A DNA stretch of 24,400 bases from Planctomycetaceae bacterium (GCA_027488265.1 JAIYCA010000292.1:1-24400); one strand, 5' to 3'. Shown: positions 1-7,446, numbered from the stretch's first letter. A program made the numbers and translations. Notes: generated by a model not told the origin, from the letters alone.

Positions 1-1135
1 CCCTGCTTTGCGTTGCCGCCTGCGCCTTGCGCATGATGTGCGCTATGAAGCGCTTCCACGCGAATGCGACGAGCGCAGCTGCGATGGGGCCCGCACACAT
101 CACCGCGATGATGGCCCACAGTGATGGGTAGCGGAGGTCAATCGTTGTCCGAACATCCGCGATGTCGCTCGCGAAGTTCGCGCTCTTTCCATCGAGGCGT
201 GCGGTGATGGTCCTCATCCAGTTCGCTGAAGCCTCTGCCGAAGTCGGCGGAAACGATGCAAGTTTCGTCGGAAGGGAGTCGAGCCATGCGCCATCGATCG
301 CGCGCCCGTCGGGTGGTGTGAGCGCGACAAACCGAATCGTCTGACCATCGACAGCTGGTGGCGCGGCGACTGCGCCCGAGACTTCGCGAATCCGACCTTG
401 CGCGCCGTAACTCGCATCGCCGTCCACAGCGATCTCGGGAGCGAAAGCTCGTTCGTCGACTGTTGCGTCGGCGAGAATCGTCGCGAGTTCGGCCTCATGC
501 TCATCGAAGAGTTCAACGAAGAGCTTTGCGTGCCATTCCAGTTTCATCACGCCGAGCGCACCGACCGCGTAGAGCGAGATGATGACGCACGCGATCGCGA
601 GTGCTGTGCGCGCCTGTACGCGCGATTGTTCGGCTCCCCAACCCCACAGGGGCGATACTAGCCTCGCGGCACCGCATTCTGGGCAGTCGATTTGCTCACG
701 CAGGAGTTGGTGATTGCAGACACCGCAGCGCGTCGGATCAAAGACGCGCCAATGGCACGCGATCCACACGATTCCGCGCACAAAAAACGCGAACGCGAGG
801 AGCGGAACGATTACGAGCACCACGCGAAGTGCCATCGGAAATTTTGAAAGCACCATCAACGCAAACATGCTTGGCATGAGTAGATTCAAGCCAGTCACCG
901 CGATGAATCCGCAAACCACACGCGCCCGCGACGGCGGACGGAAAAGTAGCAAGAGATACGCGAAAAGCGTCAGTGCTGCGAGGGCCACGACCGTGATGGC
1001 GCTGTTGCTCGCGAGAGCTGCCCAAGCCGCGCTCGTCGGTTTTGCGACGATGAAGTTCTCGAGCGTGTCTGCCGCAAGCATGTTCGCGACGAGTATCGCA
1101 TGCATCACGACAGCGTACCGCCGAAGAACGCGCAT
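1..1135 (-). CDS. Multi-pass membrane protein with internal zinc ribbon, 3' end missing
   Basis: I translated this frame directly from the minus strand; it is open from the ATG at 1135 to the window edge (378 codons, no stop). Hydrophobic segments lie near residues 46-65, 73-95, 103-126, 177-195 and 338-359, so it should sit in the cytoplasmic membrane. Between the third and fourth segments is a C-x2-C (137, 140) and C-x2-C (151, 154) pair, the classic rubredoxin-like zinc ribbon, probably cytosolic. Residues 198-335 form a hydrophilic, mostly acidic domain between the last two helices. It starts 48 nt after the protease stop codon on the same strand and may be co-transcribed with it. A 13-bp tandem duplication covers the start: the upstream copy carries a GTG in another frame, so the ATG in the second copy is the one that opens this protein. 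I do not recognise the family; the function is unknown. The reading frame is well supported by its composition and the paired cysteines. Confidence 0.8.
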   Translation of the reverse strand, partial: MRVLRRYAVVMHAILVANMLAADTLENFIVAKPTSAAWAALASNSAITVVALAALTLFAYLLLLFRPPSRARVVCGFIAVTGLNLLMPSMFALMVLSKFPMALRVVLVIVPLLAFAFFVRGIVWIACHWRVFDPTRCGVCNHQLLREQIDCPECGAARLVSPLWGWGAEQSRVQARTALAIACVIISLYAVGALGVMKLEWHAKLFVELFDEHEAELATILADATVDERAFAPEIAVDGDASYGAQGRIREVSGAVAAPPAVDGQTIRFVALTPPDGRAIDGAWLDSLPTKLASFPPTSAEASANWMRTITARLDGKSANFASDIADVRTTIDLRYPSLWAIIAVMCAGPIAAALVAFAWKRFIAHIMRKAQAATQSR

Positions 1136-1183
1136 GAAGAACGCGCACGAAGCACTCGACCGCTGCGCACGCGCTTCAACGCA

Positions 1184-1339
1184 TCAACCTGTCCACGCGT
1201 TGAGCAGCGCGGCCATGTCGGCAGCGTTTGTCGTGCCGTCACCGTTCACGTCGCCGCCGGCGGTGCCCCACGCGCCAAGCAGCGCCGCGAGATCGCTCGC
1301 GTTCACGCTGCCGTCACCGTTGAGATCGCCGGGCAAGCC
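1184..1339 (-). other. Dockerin-like double calcium-loop module at the protease C-terminus
   Basis: This is the last part of the metalloprotease gene. Two D-x-N-x-D-G loops (residues 734-745 and 759-770), each followed by an A-x-L-L-x-A-W helix, form an internal duplication typical of dockerin type I. The protein ends two residues after the second AW. I see no cohesin gene in the window, so the partner of this module is unknown; in planctomycetes such tails are usually read as a surface-retention or sorting module (inference). Confidence 0.8.
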
Positions 1340-3526
1340 GCAGACATCGACTGCGCGATTCACGCAGAAGATGTCCCACTCGGCTTCGCAGCAGTAGACG
1401 TCGGCCGCGCAGACCGCAGTGCAGCACGACTCAATCGCGCAGCCCGTCCCTAAGTGCACCGCGCGACAATCGCCTGCCGTTGGTGAGCCGCAACCTGCGC
1501 ACAGCGTCATCGCGAGTTCCGCGCAACCCGCATCCCACTGGTAGTGACCGCACGTGCTGTCCGCTGCTGTGACGAGCGCGCAGCACGCGGGCGTCGCGCA
1601 GCCGTGCCCCGCATGCGGTGCGTAGCACGTGGCATCGGTGTCACCGCATTGCGCGCAGAAGTCGTTCGCTTCGTTGACGCATGTTTGGTCCCACGTTGTC
1701 TCGCAGCAGAATGGATCGATGCCACACACGGTGCCGCAGCAATCGAAGTTGTTGCATCCACGCACGGCGTGCACTTCGTAGCACGAACCAGTGCCGAAGC
1801 CGCAAAGCCCGTTCGACGTGAAGTCGTAGCGCAGCGTTCCCGTGAAGATCGCGTTCCCTACGCACGAGCAGCGGATGTAGTAGGTTTCGCCCGAGAAAAC
1901 GGGGAACTCGACCGCCGACGCGTATTGCGACGCGCAGAACTCAAAGCCGAACGTGCCGGCGTCGGTCGCGATACGTGTGCCCGCGCACGAATCTTCGTAG
2001 ACCGCGAGCGTCGTCTCGGTCGTCGCGCTTGATGGACACAAACGCAAGAGCACGCGTCCGTTCGCGGGTGCGACGAATTTCGCCCACACATCGTTGTAAT
2101 CGCTGCCAGCGACGGTGTAGCCTGAGGTGCCGTAGTTCGTCGCGTGATCGTTCGTGACGTTGAGGAAACTGCCGTCCGCGATCGTCGTTGCAGAAATGCA
2201 CTCATCGTTGTCGGGCACGGTGCTGCAGACGTAATCGCAGAAATAGGTGCGTGTGTTGCGGATCGAGCGCGCGTTGTCGCGATCTGCAGTGCCGGTGGCA
2301 ACACCGTCGAAATCCACAAGCGGCGAACTGAAATACGGAATGCGTGTGCCTGGGTTGTACGCCATCACTGTGCGGTAGTTGTTCCCGCTCACACCCGTGA
2401 ATCGATGGCCCACGGAATAGGTGTAGTACGCGTCCGACGTTCCATTACATCCACCGCCGTCGCCGGGCGCGTGGCAGCAGCCCATGTTGTGGCCGAGTTC
2501 GTGCGGGAAGGTGAGGTTCGAGATGGAGAAAGTCCACGAATCGACGCTGAACCCGCGGCTTGATGGAGTCGTGGATGAGCTCGTGAGCGTGTACGCAAGC
2601 CCCACGACGCCGCCCACGCCATCCACTGGATCATCGATGCGCATGAGTTTGATGAGATCGGCTCCCCACTCGGCACGACTATCGGTGCCGATGTCGAAGA
2701 ATCCATCGGTGGCATTTCGTAGGCGATCAAGATCCGTGCTGTAGTTGTCGCCTTGGAAGAGTTCATCGGCGACGATGCGAATACCAACGGTACGTGCGCG
2801 AAGCGTGATACCCGAGTTGATGTACGCCTCATTCGAAACTTCCATCGCGAGAAGCACTTCATCAAGCGCAGCCAACAGGCCACCCATCTCAATGGCGGCG
2901 TCCACATGCACAAGCGTGAAGACATCGACGGTGTTGCCGTCGTTGCATGTGCCAGCGAGACCGCCTTCGCCGCTACCGTCGCCGCCATTCTCCGAGCCTG
3001 CGTCCTTCATCGGACCTTCACCATCCGTCGCGCTGCATCCACCGCATTCGCCGCGATCGATGTCGGCGAGGAATTGCCGAATCATGCGTCCATCATCAAG
3101 CGTGCGCACGCTCTCCGCGCTGCCTTGTCCATCGCGCACGACGGCGGTGACGCGCGGTCCGCGCTCGGTGTTGCGCACAAGCACATCGCTCATCGCGCTT
3201 GGATTCTTTGGATGGCGGAAATGGATAAACGTGCCGCCATCGCCACCAGCGCGCGTACGCCAAACGCGTTGACCGCTGCCGAGCAAACCCGCAAGGTCGT
3301 CGGGCATCTCATCGCCTTCGATCAGCGCAAGCAGCGCTTGAGCGTCGACGAGCGCCGATGCGACATCATTGCGCACTTTCGCGAACGCCTCGATCCGTTC
3401 CACGAGTGCGCGTTCGTCCTTTGCATCAAGGTGCGGAAACGGTGGAAGAGTCTGCCCAAGTGCAGGCATCGCGCAAAGCGTGGCAAGAGCGATGGCGGAG
3501 ATTCCGACGATGGATCGCGTACTCAT
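1184..3526 (-). CDS. Secreted M12-like zinc metalloprotease with Cys-rich repeats and dockerin-like tail
   Basis: 780 residues from the ATG at 3526. An in-frame upstream extension exists, but this start gives a clean signal peptide (residues 1-24, ending ALGQ) and has GGAAAG 8 nt upstream. Order of parts: an N-terminal propeptide-like region (25-195); a metallopeptidase domain (about 198-435) with HELGHNMGCCH at 342-352, so zinc ligands H342, H346 and H352 and catalytic E343, plus a Met-turn methionine at M388 (VMAY), which is the reprolysin/metzincin pattern; a beta-rich domain beginning DNDEC (439-572); three Cys-rich repeats of about 43 residues (582-625, 634-676, 687-729) with a C-x4-H-x4-GC ... 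CC ... W-D-x2-C pattern; and two EF-hand-like Ca loops DLNGDGSVNASD (734-745) and DVNGDGTTNAAD (759-770), a dockerin type I module. Such C-terminal modules are common on secreted planctomycete proteins and do not imply a cellulosome here. It probably cleaves extracellular protein; the substrate is unknown. Confidence 0.92.
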   Translation of the reverse strand: MSTRSIVGISAIALATLCAMPALGQTLPPFPHLDAKDERALVERIEAFAKVRNDVASALVDAQALLALIEGDEMPDDLAGLLGSGQRVWRTRAGGDGGTFIHFRHPKNPSAMSDVLVRNTERGPRVTAVVRDGQGSAESVRTLDDGRMIRQFLADIDRGECGGCSATDGEGPMKDAGSENGGDGSGEGGLAGTCNDGNTVDVFTLVHVDAAIEMGGLLAALDEVLLAMEVSNEAYINSGITLRARTVGIRIVADELFQGDNYSTDLDRLRNATDGFFDIGTDSRAEWGADLIKLMRIDDPVDGVGGVVGLAYTLTSSSTTPSSRGFSVDSWTFSISNLTFPHELGHNMGCCHAPGDGGGCNGTSDAYYTYSVGHRFTGVSGNNYRTVMAYNPGTRIPYFSSPLVDFDGVATGTADRDNARSIRNTRTYFCDYVCSTVPDNDECISATTIADGSFLNVTNDHATNYGTSGYTVAGSDYNDVWAKFVAPANGRVLLRLCPSSATTETTLAVYEDSCAGTRIATDAGTFGFEFCASQYASAVEFPVFSGETYYIRCSCVGNAIFTGTLRYDFTSNGLCGFGTGSCYEVHAVRGCNNFDCCGTVCGIDPFCCETTWDQTCVNEANDFCAQCGDTDATCYAPHAGHGCATPACCALVTAADSTCGHYQWDAGCAELAMTLCAGCGSPTAGDCRAVHLGTGCAIESCCTAVCAADVYCCEAEWDIFCVNRAVDVCGLPGDLNGDGSVNASDLAALLGAWGTAGGDVNGDGTTNAADMAALLNAWTG
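1339..1788 (-). repeat. Three in-frame Cys-rich protein repeats within the protease gene
   Basis: Three copies of a unit of about 43 residues, each with the pattern C-x4-H-x4-GC-x4-CC ... C ... W-D-x2-C ... C. Copies 1 and 3 are closest: they share CC-E and W-D around 608-612 and 713-717. Copy 2 is more diverged and replaces the internal CC by a single Cys. The even number of cysteines and the exported location point to disulfide-stabilised modules. Confidence 0.75.
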
Positions 3527-3564
3527 GTGGGGATCTTTCCATGCGCAGTGAACGCGCGAGTTGG

Positions 3565-3592
3565 ACCATACTTCGACTCTGTGTGAGCGCAA
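3565..3592 (-). promoter_or_regulatory. Candidate sigma70-type promoter for the metalloprotease gene
   Basis: On the minus strand TTGCGC (3592-3587) is followed after 16 nt by TATGGT (3570-3565), about 38 nt upstream of the protease ATG. With the GGAAAG ribosome-binding site this gives a conventional leader, unlike several other genes in the window. Assigned by eye against the sigma70 consensus. Confidence 0.4.
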
Positions 3593-3741
3593 ATGCGATT
3601 TGCACTCTGCGAATGATGCGGGCAGGCGCGATAAATCTTGGCCTCTGAGTACGCTACGAGGCGTCGGTGCGTGTTGCAATGATGCACAACAGTTGCGCAT
3701 CCGGTGCGTTATCCGCAGGCAACGAATTTGAGTGATTCCAC

Positions 3742-4593
3742 ATGACTCCTTCTCGTCTTCGCTTCCTCACCACTGGCGCCTTCCGTCTTGATGGCGGCGG
3801 CATGTTCGGACTCATCCCGAAGACGATGTGGTCGACGTGGACGGAGGCAGACGTGGACAATCGCATCGCGCTCGTCACGCGCTCACTGCTCGTCGAAACG
3901 CGGGATGGCCTCGTACTCATCGAAGCAGGTTGCGGTGACAAGTGGACCGACAAAGAACGCGCGATGTATGCACTTGCGCCGCGCACGGCTGTCGATGCGC
4001 TGGCGGAAGCGGGCGTTGATCCGCGTGAGATCGCACACATTGTGCTCACGCATCTTCACTTTGATCATGCGGCGGGCTTGACGGCTTTCGATGGTGTTGG
4101 CACGACGAATCTCGTACCGGTCTTTCCGAACGCGAGAATCCACGTGCAACGCACCGAATGGGAAGATGCGCTTGCGAACAAGAGCACGATGACTCGAACC
4201 TATCTCCGCTCGCATCTCGAGCCGATCGCGCACGCGATCGAGTTGCACGAAGGCGCGGCGACGCCGCTTGATCGGATCGAACTCCTGCCAACGCGTGGCC
4301 ACACGTGGGGACACCAGAGCATCCTCGTGCGGCCGCCGGCAGGTGAAGTTTCTCCGTGCGTGCTCTTCGCTGGCGACTCGTGCCCGACCTTGCACCATGC
4401 TCATCCGGCGGCGAGTCTTGGTTACGACATGCTTGCGTATGACGCGATGCTCTCGAAGCGGGAGATTCTCGGGCGTGCCGCGCGAGAAGGTTGGATGCTC
4501 GCGTTCGACCACGATCCGCAACACGCGCTTGCGCGGGTGATCGAGCACGATGGGCGCGTCGAACTCACGCCCGTCGCCCCGATTGGTGGATGA
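3742..4593 (+). CDS. MBL-fold metallohydrolase (lactonase/YtnP-like)
   Basis: 283 residues, with no signal peptide, so cytoplasmic. The metallo-beta-lactamase motif THLHFDH (103-109) supplies H104, H106, D108 and H109; further metal ligands are H187 in GHTWGHQS, D212 in AGDS and probably H257 in AFDHD near the C-terminus. The full set of ligands is present, so an active two-metal hydrolase is expected. Length and motif spacing match the N-acyl-homoserine-lactonase/YtnP-like branch of the superfamily, whose members open lactones or hydrolyse related esters, but the substrate cannot be read from the sequence. It is transcribed divergently from the metalloprotease with 215 nt between the starts, and no gene overlaps it. 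The chosen ATG gives a natural N-terminus at the first beta strand. Confidence 0.88.
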   Translation: MTPSRLRFLTTGAFRLDGGGMFGLIPKTMWSTWTEADVDNRIALVTRSLLVETRDGLVLIEAGCGDKWTDKERAMYALAPRTAVDALAEAGVDPREIAHIVLTHLHFDHAAGLTAFDGVGTTNLVPVFPNARIHVQRTEWEDALANKSTMTRTYLRSHLEPIAHAIELHEGAATPLDRIELLPTRGHTWGHQSILVRPPAGEVSPCVLFAGDSCPTLHHAHPAASLGYDMLAYDAMLSKREILGRAAREGWMLAFDHDPQHALARVIEHDGRVELTPVAPIGG

Positions 4594-4739
4594 CACGCGG
4601 CGCGTCCGCGTTGGGCATTCCACGTGGCGCCCCCGACCCTCGAGGTCCTTCACGCCGAACGTCGATCAGCGACCGCGCGCGGCAACGAATTGATCACGCG
4701 TGTCTCGTGAAACCTCGCCACTCTGCGGCTTCCTTCCCG

Positions 4740-4745
4740 TATCCT
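4740..4745 (+). promoter_or_regulatory. Start-proximal -10 box TATCCT (probable leaderless promoter)
   Basis: TATCCT ends 6 nt before the ATG at 4752. A -10 at this distance would put the transcription start on or next to the start codon. I see no Shine-Dalgarno sequence between it and the ATG, and no strong -35. Confidence 0.45.
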
Positions 4746-4751
4746 GTTCCG

Positions 4752-4958
4752 ATGCGCTTTACACGCTCTCTCGCCGCAATCGCGACGACGCTCGCCGCCG
4801 CCTCCACCGCGCTCGCGCAGGATTCCATGCCTCCGCCAGAGCCAATCGGCCAACCCACACCGGGACCGGTCGTCGGATACCTCGTGATGGCGCTTCTTTT
4901 CGGAATCATCGTCACGGTCTCACTCATGCCGTCGAAGCGTTCGCATACCGACCTTTGA
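4752..4958 (+). CDS. Small exported or membrane protein, 68 aa
   Basis: The start at 4752 is chosen because it begins a clear signal peptide (basic MRFTR, hydrophobic alanine-rich core, AxA-like cleavage near ALAQ, residue 22). The mature part has a short Pro-rich linker and a transmembrane helix at about 41-60 (VVGYLVMALLFGIIVTVSLM), then a short basic cytosolic end. It would be a single-pass membrane protein with its N-terminal part in the periplasm. It is not recognisable as a known family; small proteins of this layout are frequent in planctomycetes. A TATCCT box lies 6 nt upstream. Confidence 0.7.
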   Translation: MRFTRSLAAIATTLAAASTALAQDSMPPPEPIGQPTPGPVVGYLVMALLFGIIVTVSLMPSKRSHTDL

Positions 4959-4964
4959 TCGTGG

Positions 4965-5060
4965 CTTTGGGCTCTTGAGGCTTCAGGCTCCTGAGGCTTC
5001 AGGCTCCTGAGGCTTCGGGCTCTCGAGGCTTCGGGCTCTTGAGGCTTTGGTGTCTTGAGG
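4965..5060 (+). repeat. Six tandem copies of a 16-bp unit
   Basis: Consensus CTTCGGGCTCTTGAGG. Copies lie at 4965, 4981, 4997, 5013, 5029 and 5045, each exactly 16 bp. Copies 2 and 3 are identical (CTTCAGGCTCCTGAGG); the others differ at a few positions and the last is the most diverged. A decayed seventh unit may follow at 5061. The array is intergenic, 6 nt after the stop codon of the 68-aa protein gene and 120 nt before the next start. Confidence 0.9.
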
Positions 5061-5180
5061 CTTCCTCCTCGGGGCTTTCGATCTCGGGTCACGCAGCCCG
5101 CAGATTGCGCGTCTCGCGCAACCGAGCTCGATGCGTTCAGAGGCGCGCGTTGCAGGCGAACTTCAAAGGTCGATCGCGTC

Positions 5181-5483
5181 ATGATGAAACGAATCCGCCC
5201 ACTTCCGCTGCTCATCCTCGCGAATGTCGCCGCCCTCGGGCTCCTCGCGACGGTCGAGTTGTCGAAGCCGGCAGGTGCGCAGGCATTCCGGCCGCGCGGG
5301 ACTTACACCGCAGCATCCGGTCGGATTCCCGGCACCGAGACGCACGCGGTCTACATCGTGGATGAAACGACCCAAGAGGTGATCGCGGTGCAATGGGATC
5401 CGCGCTCGCGGCAACTCCAAGGCCTCGGCTATCGCAACATGTCGACCGACGGCGCCGACAGCTTGCGCCCGCGTTCGAATTGA
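5181..5483 (+). CDS. Small exported protein, 100 aa
   Basis: Starts at one of two adjacent ATGs (5181 or 5184), with AAAGG about 10 nt upstream of the first. Residues 1-35 form a signal peptide or anchor (MMKRIR, then a Leu/Ala-rich core ending GAQA). The mature part contains a short beta-type motif, VYIVDETTQEVIAVQWD (about 61-77), which resembles the core of the next gene's product. No enzyme motif is visible. The function is unknown; it is probably periplasmic. It may be co-transcribed with the following gene (64-nt gap). Confidence 0.7.
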   Translation: MMKRIRPLPLLILANVAALGLLATVELSKPAGAQAFRPRGTYTAASGRIPGTETHAVYIVDETTQEVIAVQWDPRSRQLQGLGYRNMSTDGADSLRPRSN

Positions 5484-5502
5484 GCCGTTCGGTCCGCCAA
5501 AC

Positions 5503-5522
5503 CCCGTCAAAGCCCGTCAAAG
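5503..5522 (+). repeat. 10-bp tandem duplication upstream of the second small exported protein gene
   Basis: CCCGTCAAAG occurs twice back to back, followed by a partial third copy (CCCG). It lies 26 nt before the ATG at 5548. It may be a slippage product; no regulatory role can be shown. Confidence 0.5.
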
Positions 5523-5547
5523 CCCGCCTGACTCGACCCACTTCCCG

Positions 5548-5868
5548 ATGAAAACGACCCACGCCATCCTCGCGACCAGCGCCTTTGCGATCACCGCGCT
5601 CGCGATCGTCGAAGCGGGCCGTCTGCATCCTGCGGCGTTTGCGACGCCGATGGCCGCGGGAATGAACACGGGCGACAACGGCGTGACGGTGCTCACCGCG
5701 TCGACCGGCCAGGGTCCAGACGAAGCTCCGTACGAGGCGCTGTTTGTCCTCGACAATCGCACCGAAATGATCCTCGTCTACGGGATCGAAAGCCCGACCG
5801 ATCGCCGCCTTGTGCTCCGTTCGGCCGCAAGCCTGCCCGCTCTTTTCCGCGCCGCGCGCGGCGGCTGA
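5548..5868 (+). CDS. Small exported protein, 106 aa, related in layout to its neighbour
   Basis: The signal peptide at residues 1-23 starts MKTTHAILA and has an alanine-rich core. The mature domain carries ALFVLDNRTEMILVYGIE (about 64-81), matching the preceding protein in the pattern: hydrophobic strand, D, two residues, T, two or three residues, hydrophobic strand ending in an aromatic. Both proteins therefore look like diverged copies of a short beta-hairpin domain found in exported planctomycete proteins. No catalytic residues are recognisable. It ends 48 nt before deoC and could be in the same transcript, but no functional link to DeoC is evident. Confidence 0.7.
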   Translation: MKTTHAILATSAFAITALAIVEAGRLHPAAFATPMAAGMNTGDNGVTVLTASTGQGPDEAPYEALFVLDNRTEMILVYGIESPTDRRLVLRSAASLPALFRAARGG

Positions 5869-5916
5869 TCGACAGGCGAATCATCAGACGAATCGACGGA
5901 TGAACGGACCGACGCG

Positions 5917-6879
5917 ATGGATCGACTCCGCGACATTTCTCTCCCCGCGCGTCGACCCGTCGACTCTGTGATGGCCTCGCGCCGCGCCGACAGTTTCGGC
6001 AAGCGCTCGATCAAGGCCTCCAGCAAGGAGTACGCGCTCCGGCTAGCGATCTCAATGACCGATCTGACCACGCTCGAGGGCAAGGATTCGCCGGAGAAAG
6101 TGCGGTCGCTTTGCCGGAAGGCGATTTCGCCGGCGCCGGTGCTCGATCGAGCATTGATCGCGATGGGCGCGGCGCCGGTTCCAAGTGTGGCGGCGATTTG
6201 CGTCTACCCAAACCTCGTCGCGGTCGCGCGCGACGCGCTTGCGGGGAGTGGCGTGCACATCGCGTCGGTTGCGACGGGTTTCCCGAGCGGCCAGTTTCCG
6301 CTCGACATTCGGCTCGACGATGTGCGCCGCGCCGTCGGCGACGGTGCGGACGAGATCGACATGGTGATCAGCCGCGGTGCGTTTCTCGCGGGCGAGGATG
6401 CGCTCGTCGCCGACGAAATCGCGCGCGTTCGTGAGGCGTGCGGACCCGCGCACCTCAAGATCATTCTCGAAACAGGCGAACTCGAGACGCTCGACGCGGT
6501 TCGCTACGCGAGCGACCTCTCGATCCGCGCGGCGCTCGCAGCCGGACCCGCGAAAGATGGCGAAGTGTTCATCAAGACCTCGACGGGCAAGGTCACGCCG
6601 GCCGCAACGATGCCCGTGGTGCTCGTCATGCTTGAAGCGATTCGCGATGCGTATCGCGAGACGGGCGTGCGCATCGGGATGAAGCCCGCGGGCGGCATTC
6701 GCACGGCGAAATCGGCGATTGCGCAGCTCGTCATGGTGCATGAGACGCTCGGGCCCGAGTGGCTCGCGCCGCATCTCTTCCGCTTTGGCGCGTCGACGCT
6801 GTTGAACGATCTGCTGCGCCAACTCGCACGGCTGAAGCGCGGGGGCTACGCCGCGCGCGACGACTTTGCCGAGGCGTGA
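5917..6879 (+). CDS. deoC: Deoxyribose-phosphate aldolase, long (human DERA-like) type
   Basis: Splits 2-deoxyribose-5-phosphate into glyceraldehyde-3-phosphate and acetaldehyde, the last step of deoxynucleoside breakdown; cytoplasmic TIM barrel. 320 residues, close to human DERA (318) and longer than the E. coli type. The Schiff-base lysine is K220 in FIKTSTGK, the second active-site lysine is K256 in MKPAGGIR, and the conserved Asp is D148 in DEIDMVI. The phosphate-binding C-terminal part FRFGASTLLND (288-298) is intact. The N-terminus up to about residue 40 is basic and poorly conserved, but the catalytic part starting at AISMTDLTTLEG is complete. Acetaldehyde made here could be used by the aldehyde dehydrogenase pair encoded at 10348-12704. 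In some bacteria such genes are adjacent (recalled, not checked). Confidence 0.93.
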   Translation: MDRLRDISLPARRPVDSVMASRRADSFGKRSIKASSKEYALRLAISMTDLTTLEGKDSPEKVRSLCRKAISPAPVLDRALIAMGAAPVPSVAAICVYPNLVAVARDALAGSGVHIASVATGFPSGQFPLDIRLDDVRRAVGDGADEIDMVISRGAFLAGEDALVADEIARVREACGPAHLKIILETGELETLDAVRYASDLSIRAALAAGPAKDGEVFIKTSTGKVTPAATMPVVLVMLEAIRDAYRETGVRIGMKPAGGIRTAKSAIAQLVMVHETLGPEWLAPHLFRFGASTLLNDLLRQLARLKRGGYAARDDFAEA

Positions 6880-6914
6880 TACGCCCCGCCCGACTGCGGC
6901 TCCCAACGGTGCAC

Positions 6915-6962
6915 GGCACGTGCCGCTCAGTGCCTGGCACTGCATGGCACGTGCCAGGCACC
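6915..6962 (+). repeat. 48-bp palindromic repeat, copy A (REP/BIME-like)
   Basis: Begins with the perfect palindrome GGCACGTGCC (6915-6924), contains a second dyad AGTGCC-T-GGCACT and a third TGGCACGTGCCA, so it can fold into several TGCC/GGCAC stems. It matches copy B at 44 of 48 positions by direct comparison. Short GTGCC/GGCAC palindromes scattered between genes resemble repetitive extragenic palindromes; no transposase gene of the REP-associated type is in this window. Confidence 0.8.
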
Positions 6963-6973
6963 ATGCATATGTC

Positions 6974-7022
6974 CACACAAATACAGATCAAGCCGTGCTT
7001 TACGCTTGAATACTTTTGTGTG
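6974..7022. repeat. Inverted repeat CACACAAA / TTTGTGTG in the spacer
   Basis: CACACAAA at 6974-6981 and its reverse complement TTTGTGTG at 7015-7022 flank 33 nt between the two 48-bp copies. The whole spacer (6963-7023) is clearly lower in GC than its surroundings. With the flanking palindromes this makes a compound, BIME-like element. Confidence 0.55.
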
Positions 7023-7023
7023 C

Positions 7024-7071
7024 GGCACGTGCCGCTCTGTGCCGTGCACTGCATGGCACGTGCCGGGCACC
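7024..7071 (+). repeat. 48-bp palindromic repeat, copy B (REP/BIME-like)
   Basis: Direct copy of the unit at 6915, differing at four positions (units 15, 21, 22 and 42). The first palindrome GGCACGTGCC and the third, TGGCACGTGCC, are kept, while the middle dyad is altered to GTGCCGTGCAC. Both copies read in the same direction. Confidence 0.8.
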
Positions 7072-7446
7072 GATCGTTCCGCGCCGTGCATTGCAGTCCC
7101 GCTCTCCCAGACCGCCCGCTCCTTCGATTTCTCTCGGGAAGACGACGGCTTCGACTGCAGGCCTCACTCTCGATGAGTCGATGAAATGGACCGGTGTCCG
7201 GCGTATTGACCTCGAATTGGGCAATATCCGGAAGATTCAGTCATTCTGTACCCACGCCCCCGCGCGTACCCCGCTTCGACTATTCTCCAAGTCCATTTCT
7301 TCCGGTGGCGGCGCGCCGCCTGTGCCCTTCTCGGACTTCGTTCCTCGGGCTCGAAACCTCTGGTTTGTCTTCATGTCGGTTTGTCGTTCCATTGATTTTT
7401 TCCTTTCGCTGACTCGGATTGGGCCGCGGTGCTCTGGGGGCGCGCG

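Larger units (their letters stand above)
6880..7446. other. 567-bp intergenic region with palindromic repeats
   Basis: No convincing gene on either strand. The left part holds two 48-bp repeat copies (6915-6962, 7024-7071) separated by an AT-richer spacer. The right part (7072-7446) is the leader of the kinase gene; it contains the short dyad GGAC-CGGT-GTCC (7188-7199) and a Pro/Arg-type shadow ORF only. A -35-like TTGACC lies near 7206, but I could not pair it with a -10 at acceptable spacing. Confidence 0.6.

Noticed and set aside
2753..3586. Open frame of 277 codons on the plus strand
   Set aside because: Antisense to the metalloprotease gene; no recognisable protein features.
6915..7071. 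Possible CRISPR array
   Set aside because: Only two repeat copies, each highly palindromic, with one spacer of about 61 nt and no cas genes nearby.
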